A DNA stretch of 9,235 nt from Bradyrhizobium sp. (lineage in GTDB: Bacteria; Pseudomonadota; Alphaproteobacteria; Rhizobiales; Xanthobacteraceae), in contig JAQGKJ010000104.1 in NCBI GenBank assembly GCA_028290165.1, forward strand, positions 1 through 9,235. Direction: 5' to 3'. Numbering within the stretch: the first letter of the stretch is position 1; the number at the start of each line of letters is the position of its first letter. Positions 7,128 to 9,235 of this stretch are shown one piece after another. The notes under the pieces were generated by a model. That model saw only the letters and a list, made by a program, of their open reading frames with translations, was not told where the DNA came from and did no database searches. A program made the translations under genes and the position numbers.

Positions 7128-8204
7128 ATGACCTCGGTAAACACCGGCCTCAATCCCTATGCCCAACTAGGCTCCGCCTATGCTCGTGCCGCGGCGGTGC
7201 AGCCAACTCTGGCGAGCGTTCTGAGCGCAGTTGATTCCGGCAATCAGCCCGACACCAACGCCGCGACGAATCTGACGCTGTCGGACGCCGCCCGCGCGCG
7301 GCTCGCCAGCGCCTCGACGTCGAAGGATTTCACGGCCGTGACCGCCGACGCGCGCACCGCGCTCGACGGTCTCTATACCGCCGCCAAGGTCAAGGGACCG
7401 GTCGGTGCCGATGGCAACGCGACAATCGACCTGTCGTCGTTCGACCGCCGTTCGCTGTTTGCCATCGCGACCAACAATGGCGGCAAGTTCAGCCCCGACG
7501 AACAGAAAGTCGCCAACACCGAGCTTGGCAATCGCTTCAATGACGCCTTGCTGCCGGCCGCGGCGACGTCGAAACTGACGGGCGACTTCAGCTCGGTCTA
7601 CAAGGCGGCGCTCGATTATCTCGATGGTGCCAGCGGCGAGGAGAAGGCGACGGCCACGTGGTCGGCGCAGCGCGCCGCGGTGCTAAAGGGCGTCCAGGCC
7701 ACCCAGCAGAACCCCGCCACCGCGCCGACGGGCATTACCGACGATCCGGTCGCTGCCTATCTCGCGCAAAATGCCAATGGCGGCGGGACCAGCTCGACCG
7801 AAAATATTTCGACGGTCGCCAGGAATGTGCGCGCCACGCTTGACGCGCAGGCCAGGGCGGCCGCCGCGGTCGGAAAATCGGGACAACAAGCCGACCTCAG
7901 TTCGATCGACAACCGATCGCTGGCGGCGATCTCGCTCAATCAGGATGGCCTGTTCTCGAACCAGGAGGGTTTCGCCGCCAAGCAGGCGCTGGATGCGCGC
8001 AGCCGCGCCAGCATTCTTGCCGCGCTGAAACAGAGCCAAACCAGCGGCGACCCGACCCAGCTCAGCCTCGGCATTCTCAATACGTATTCCTCGATGAGCG
8101 CCGAAGAGCGCCAGGCCGTTAACTGGACGCCGGCTTTTCGCGATAGTGTGGTGGCGAGCTACCAATCGACCAGTCAGATCTTGTCGATGCTGAAAGGCGC
8201 GTAA
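7128..8204 (+). CDS. Hypothetical protein built of two diverged copies of a module with EF-hand-like loops
   Basis: The product is 358 residues, with no signal peptide or membrane segment. I do not recognise a named family. It contains two copies of one module: residues 101-186 and 256-341 align without gaps at an offset of 155. The best block is DLSSFDRRSLFAIATNNGGK with FSPDE after it, against DLSSIDNRSLAAISLNQDGL with FSNQE; 17 of 33 residues match over 101-133 against 256-288. A conserved Trp (178 and 333) and the pair GD (152-153 and 307-308) also match. Each copy has a 12-residue EF-hand-like loop, 114-125 and 269-280, with Gly at position 6, Phe at 8 and Glu at 12; only the second keeps Asn3 and Asp5, and position 1 is not acidic in either. 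The N-terminus and the linker at 190-230 are Ala/Ser/Thr/Asn-rich, as in secreted or flagellum-associated proteins. GGGGA lies five bases before the ATG. Confidence 0.85.
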   Translation: MTSVNTGLNPYAQLGSAYARAAAVQPTLASVLSAVDSGNQPDTNAATNLTLSDAARARLASASTSKDFTAVTADARTALDGLYTAAKVKGPVGADGNATIDLSSFDRRSLFAIATNNGGKFSPDEQKVANTELGNRFNDALLPAAATSKLTGDFSSVYKAALDYLDGASGEEKATATWSAQRAAVLKGVQATQQNPATAPTGITDDPVAAYLAQNANGGGTSSTENISTVARNVRATLDAQARAAAAVGKSGQQADLSSIDNRSLAAISLNQDGLFSNQEGFAAKQALDARSRASILAALKQSQTSGDPTQLSLGILNTYSSMSAEERQAVNWTPAFRDSVVASYQSTSQILSMLKGA

Positions 8205-8217
8205 CGCACATAAGAAA

Positions 8218-8237
8218 GTCCGGTGAGAGGACCGGAC
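8218..8237 (+). terminator. Hairpin downstream of the duplicated-module gene
   Basis: GTCCGGT (8218-8224) and ACCGGAC (8231-8237) form a perfect 7-bp stem with the loop GAGAGG, 13 bases after the stop codon. No T-run follows, so termination would depend on the hairpin alone or on Rho. Confidence 0.4.
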
Positions 8238-8264
8238 GGGTCCGGGGCGCCCGCGGCATTCTCG

Positions 8265-8450
8265 CTTCGTCATACGCGGGCATAGCCGTCCGAAGGACGG
8301 CGTCGCTTCTGCTCGCCTATGACCCGGGCCTCCACGTCTTTCTCTTCCTGTGGGGCAAGACGCTGATGGCTGGGTCAAGCCTCACGGCGCAATCACGACT
8401 GTCTCTGGAATACGGGATTGCCCCGTCAAACCAGCCGATGACGGCTGCCG
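8265..8450. repeat. Degenerate dispersed palindromic repeat(s)
   Basis: This non-coding stretch looks like a worn mosaic of palindromic repeats that I recognise from Bradyrhizobium and Rhodopseudomonas intergenic regions. GCCGTCC-GAA-GGACGGC at 8285-8301 is a perfect 7-bp hairpin. GACCC...CGTCTT (8321-8340) pairs imperfectly with AAGACG...GGGTC (8357-8376), in the pattern CCACGTCTTTC/AAGACG...GGGTCAAGC. A further fragment GGGATTGCCCCGTCAAACC (from about 8412) followed by GATGACGG has the form of another such element. No gene is supported here. Confidence 0.6.
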
Positions 8451-8554
8451 CTAAAACCTAATTTGTTGAACGGGATCAGTCTGCTTCTACCTGTCCAGTC
8501 CCGTCTGCAAAAATATTTCGGTTCTCATTTCACCCAAATCACCACTAAAACTCT

Positions 8555-9050
8555 CGACGTCTCGTCCCACAGAGGGGCGGCTCGCGATCGTCACGGACGC
8601 GGGGCGGGATGCGGTGGACGCGGCAGCGTTTGGCACGCAACGTGATCGCAGGGCGGGTTCAAGCCCGTGAGCGATTAACGGCGCGCAGACGAACGGCGCT
8701 GAAGCGGACGGCGAAGTCGTGTGGTCCTGACGCCCCGGCGCTGGCGTCAAGTTGGCGGAGGTTTTGTCGGCCCGACCGGACAGTGACAAAACACCTTAAT
8801 CCGCCGGCGACGGTGACAACAAGCCGATCACCGGGGAGAGCACGAAGGAAACCGTTAAAACCATTGCGCGGGGAATGCCGGGCGAAACCGGCGTGACCGT
8901 GGTGACTACACTCGTGTGCTTTCTACATTGCACACGAGGCTGCGGACGCGCCGAGCGTCCGGCATTCCCTGCGCCCTTTGTTTATCGGGGGCGGATCTCG
9001 AGGGTAAAACTCGCGCGGGCGCGCGGCGAGATCGCGGCGGTGTGCCTGAA
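8555..9050 (+). repeat. About 500-base structured intergenic repeat, possible non-coding RNA or non-autonomous mobile element
   Basis: From CTCGTCCCACAGAGGGG to GAGATCGCGGCGG this stretch matches, from memory, a large element found in many copies in Bradyrhizobium-like genomes, where its open frames are often annotated as hypothetical proteins. The orientation given is that of the element as I recall it. It holds a series of local inverted repeats: CGGG/CCCG at 8654-8667, TGACGCC/GGCGTCA at 8728-8749, TTTTGTC/GACAAAA at 8762-8791, CGGTGA/TCACCG at 8811-8833, the branched hairpin at 8866-8974, and CTCGC/GCGAG at 9010-9030. No reading frame in it has a good start site or a domain. No transposase, terminal inverted repeat or target duplication is evident. 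Boundaries are approximate. Confidence 0.65.
8866..8974 (+). ncRNA. Branched hairpin closed by a 16-bp stem within the 500-base repeat
   Basis: GCGCG plus GGGAATGCCGG (8866-8881) pairs with CCGGCATTCCC plus TGCGC (8959-8974): 15 Watson-Crick pairs and one G-T. Inside it, CTCGTGTGC (8911-8919) and GCACACGAG (8930-8938) form a perfect 9-bp arm with a ten-base loop, and ACGC/GCGT (8946-8949 with 8955-8958) forms a smaller arm. This organisation is unlikely by chance and resembles a folded RNA or a cruciform. Transcription is not shown. Confidence 0.5.
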
Positions 9051-9060
9051 TTTTAGCGCC

Positions 9061-9141
9061 GTCATTGCGAGGAGCGAAGCGACGAAGCAATCCAGGGTGA
9101 CTATGCCGCGCTATGGATTGCTTCGCTTCGCTCGCAATGAC
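9061..9141. repeat. Palindromic intergenic repeat (GTCATTGCGA...TCGCAATGAC)
   Basis: GTCATTGCGA (9061-9070) pairs with TCGCAATGAC (9132-9141). The arms continue inward through GCGAAGCGA and AGCAATCCA (ending at 9094), matching TGGATTGCTTCGCTTCGC (starting at 9114), apart from two 3-base bulges, GGA and CGA, in the left arm. The loop is about 19 bases. I recognise this as a widespread rhizobial REP-like palindrome. Confidence 0.85.
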
Positions 9142-9160
9142 AGAATCAACCGATATTCCC

Positions 9161-9235
9161 CGTCATTCCGGGGCGTGCGTAGCACGAGCCCGGAATCTCG
9201 AGATTCCGGGTTCATCGCAGCGCGACGTCCCGGAA
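9161..9235. repeat. Palindromic intergenic repeat (CGTCATTCCGGGGCG...), cut by the window edge
   Basis: CGTCATTCCGGGGCG opens the element at 9161. A small hairpin GTGC-GTA-GCAC follows at 9175-9185, and then a perfect 22-base palindrome at 9189-9210, centred on CTCGAG. The window ends in GACGTCCCGGAA, which looks like the beginning of the closing arm. The form is that of a common Bradyrhizobium/Rhodopseudomonas intergenic palindrome, recognised from memory. Confidence 0.75.

Noticed and set aside
8463..8645. 60-codon plus-strand frame
   Set aside because: It enters the large repeat, has no ribosome-binding site, and has no family-like features.
8654..8667. GGTTCAAGCCC resembling a tRNA T-arm
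   Set aside because: No acceptor, D or anticodon arm can be built at the right spacing; it is one of the repeat's local hairpins.
8609..8896. 95-codon Arg-rich plus-strand frame (KSCGPDAPALASS)
   Set aside because: It lies wholly within the structured repeat, with low-complexity Arg/Ala composition and no start signal.
8800..9235. Plus-strand frame open to the window end (GDNKPITGES...TVKTIARGMPG)
   Set aside because: It runs through three different repeat elements without a credible start. Openness follows from high GC. Similar frames annotated in relatives are, in my view, translations of the repeat.

Overview
The window is a GC-rich alphaproteobacterial chromosome segment. The gene content and order, the sequence of the gene products and the intergenic palindromes all suggest Bradyrhizobium or a close relative (Rhodopseudomonas, Afipia, Nitrobacter). 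This assignment rests on recognition of the sequences, not on a search.

Layout. The left edge (1-695, minus strand) is the 5' two thirds of a long-chain polyprenyl diphosphate synthase gene (ubiquinone side chain). It is broken by a single-base deletion directly after its first aspartate-rich motif. A divergent intergenic region separates it from a plus-strand pair: a 75-residue DUF2007-type protein and a COG4123 (TrmN6/YfiC-like) methyltransferase, whose frames overlap by 8 bases. A 231-base gap follows, holding a possible 32-codon minus-strand ORF. After it come an S49 serine peptidase (SppA/SohB type), a 63-residue membrane-anchored hypothetical protein, and a gap of 440 bases with a tandem repeat and a large hairpin. 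Next are glyQ and glyS, the alpha and beta subunits of the heterotetrameric class II glycyl-tRNA synthetase. They are separated by a 99-base spacer that holds a purine/pyrimidine-rich repeat. Downstream of a probable terminator lies a gene for a 358-residue protein, apparently lineage-specific, built from two diverged copies of one module, each with an EF-hand-like loop.

The last kilobase (8205-9235) has no convincing gene and is a stack of dispersed repeats: a degenerate palindromic element (8265-8450), a roughly 500-base element that folds into a series of stem-loops and ends in a branched hairpin closed by a 16-bp stem (8555-9050), and two short palindromic elements (9061-9141 and 9161 to the window edge).

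How it works together. Most of the window is housekeeping: isoprenoid side-chain synthesis, RNA modification, membrane or protein quality control, and tRNA charging. The points most worth a second look are the structured 500-base repeat, the low-GC rare-codon island inside glyS, the frameshift in the prenyl synthase, and the duplicated-module protein with a CtrA-like site upstream.
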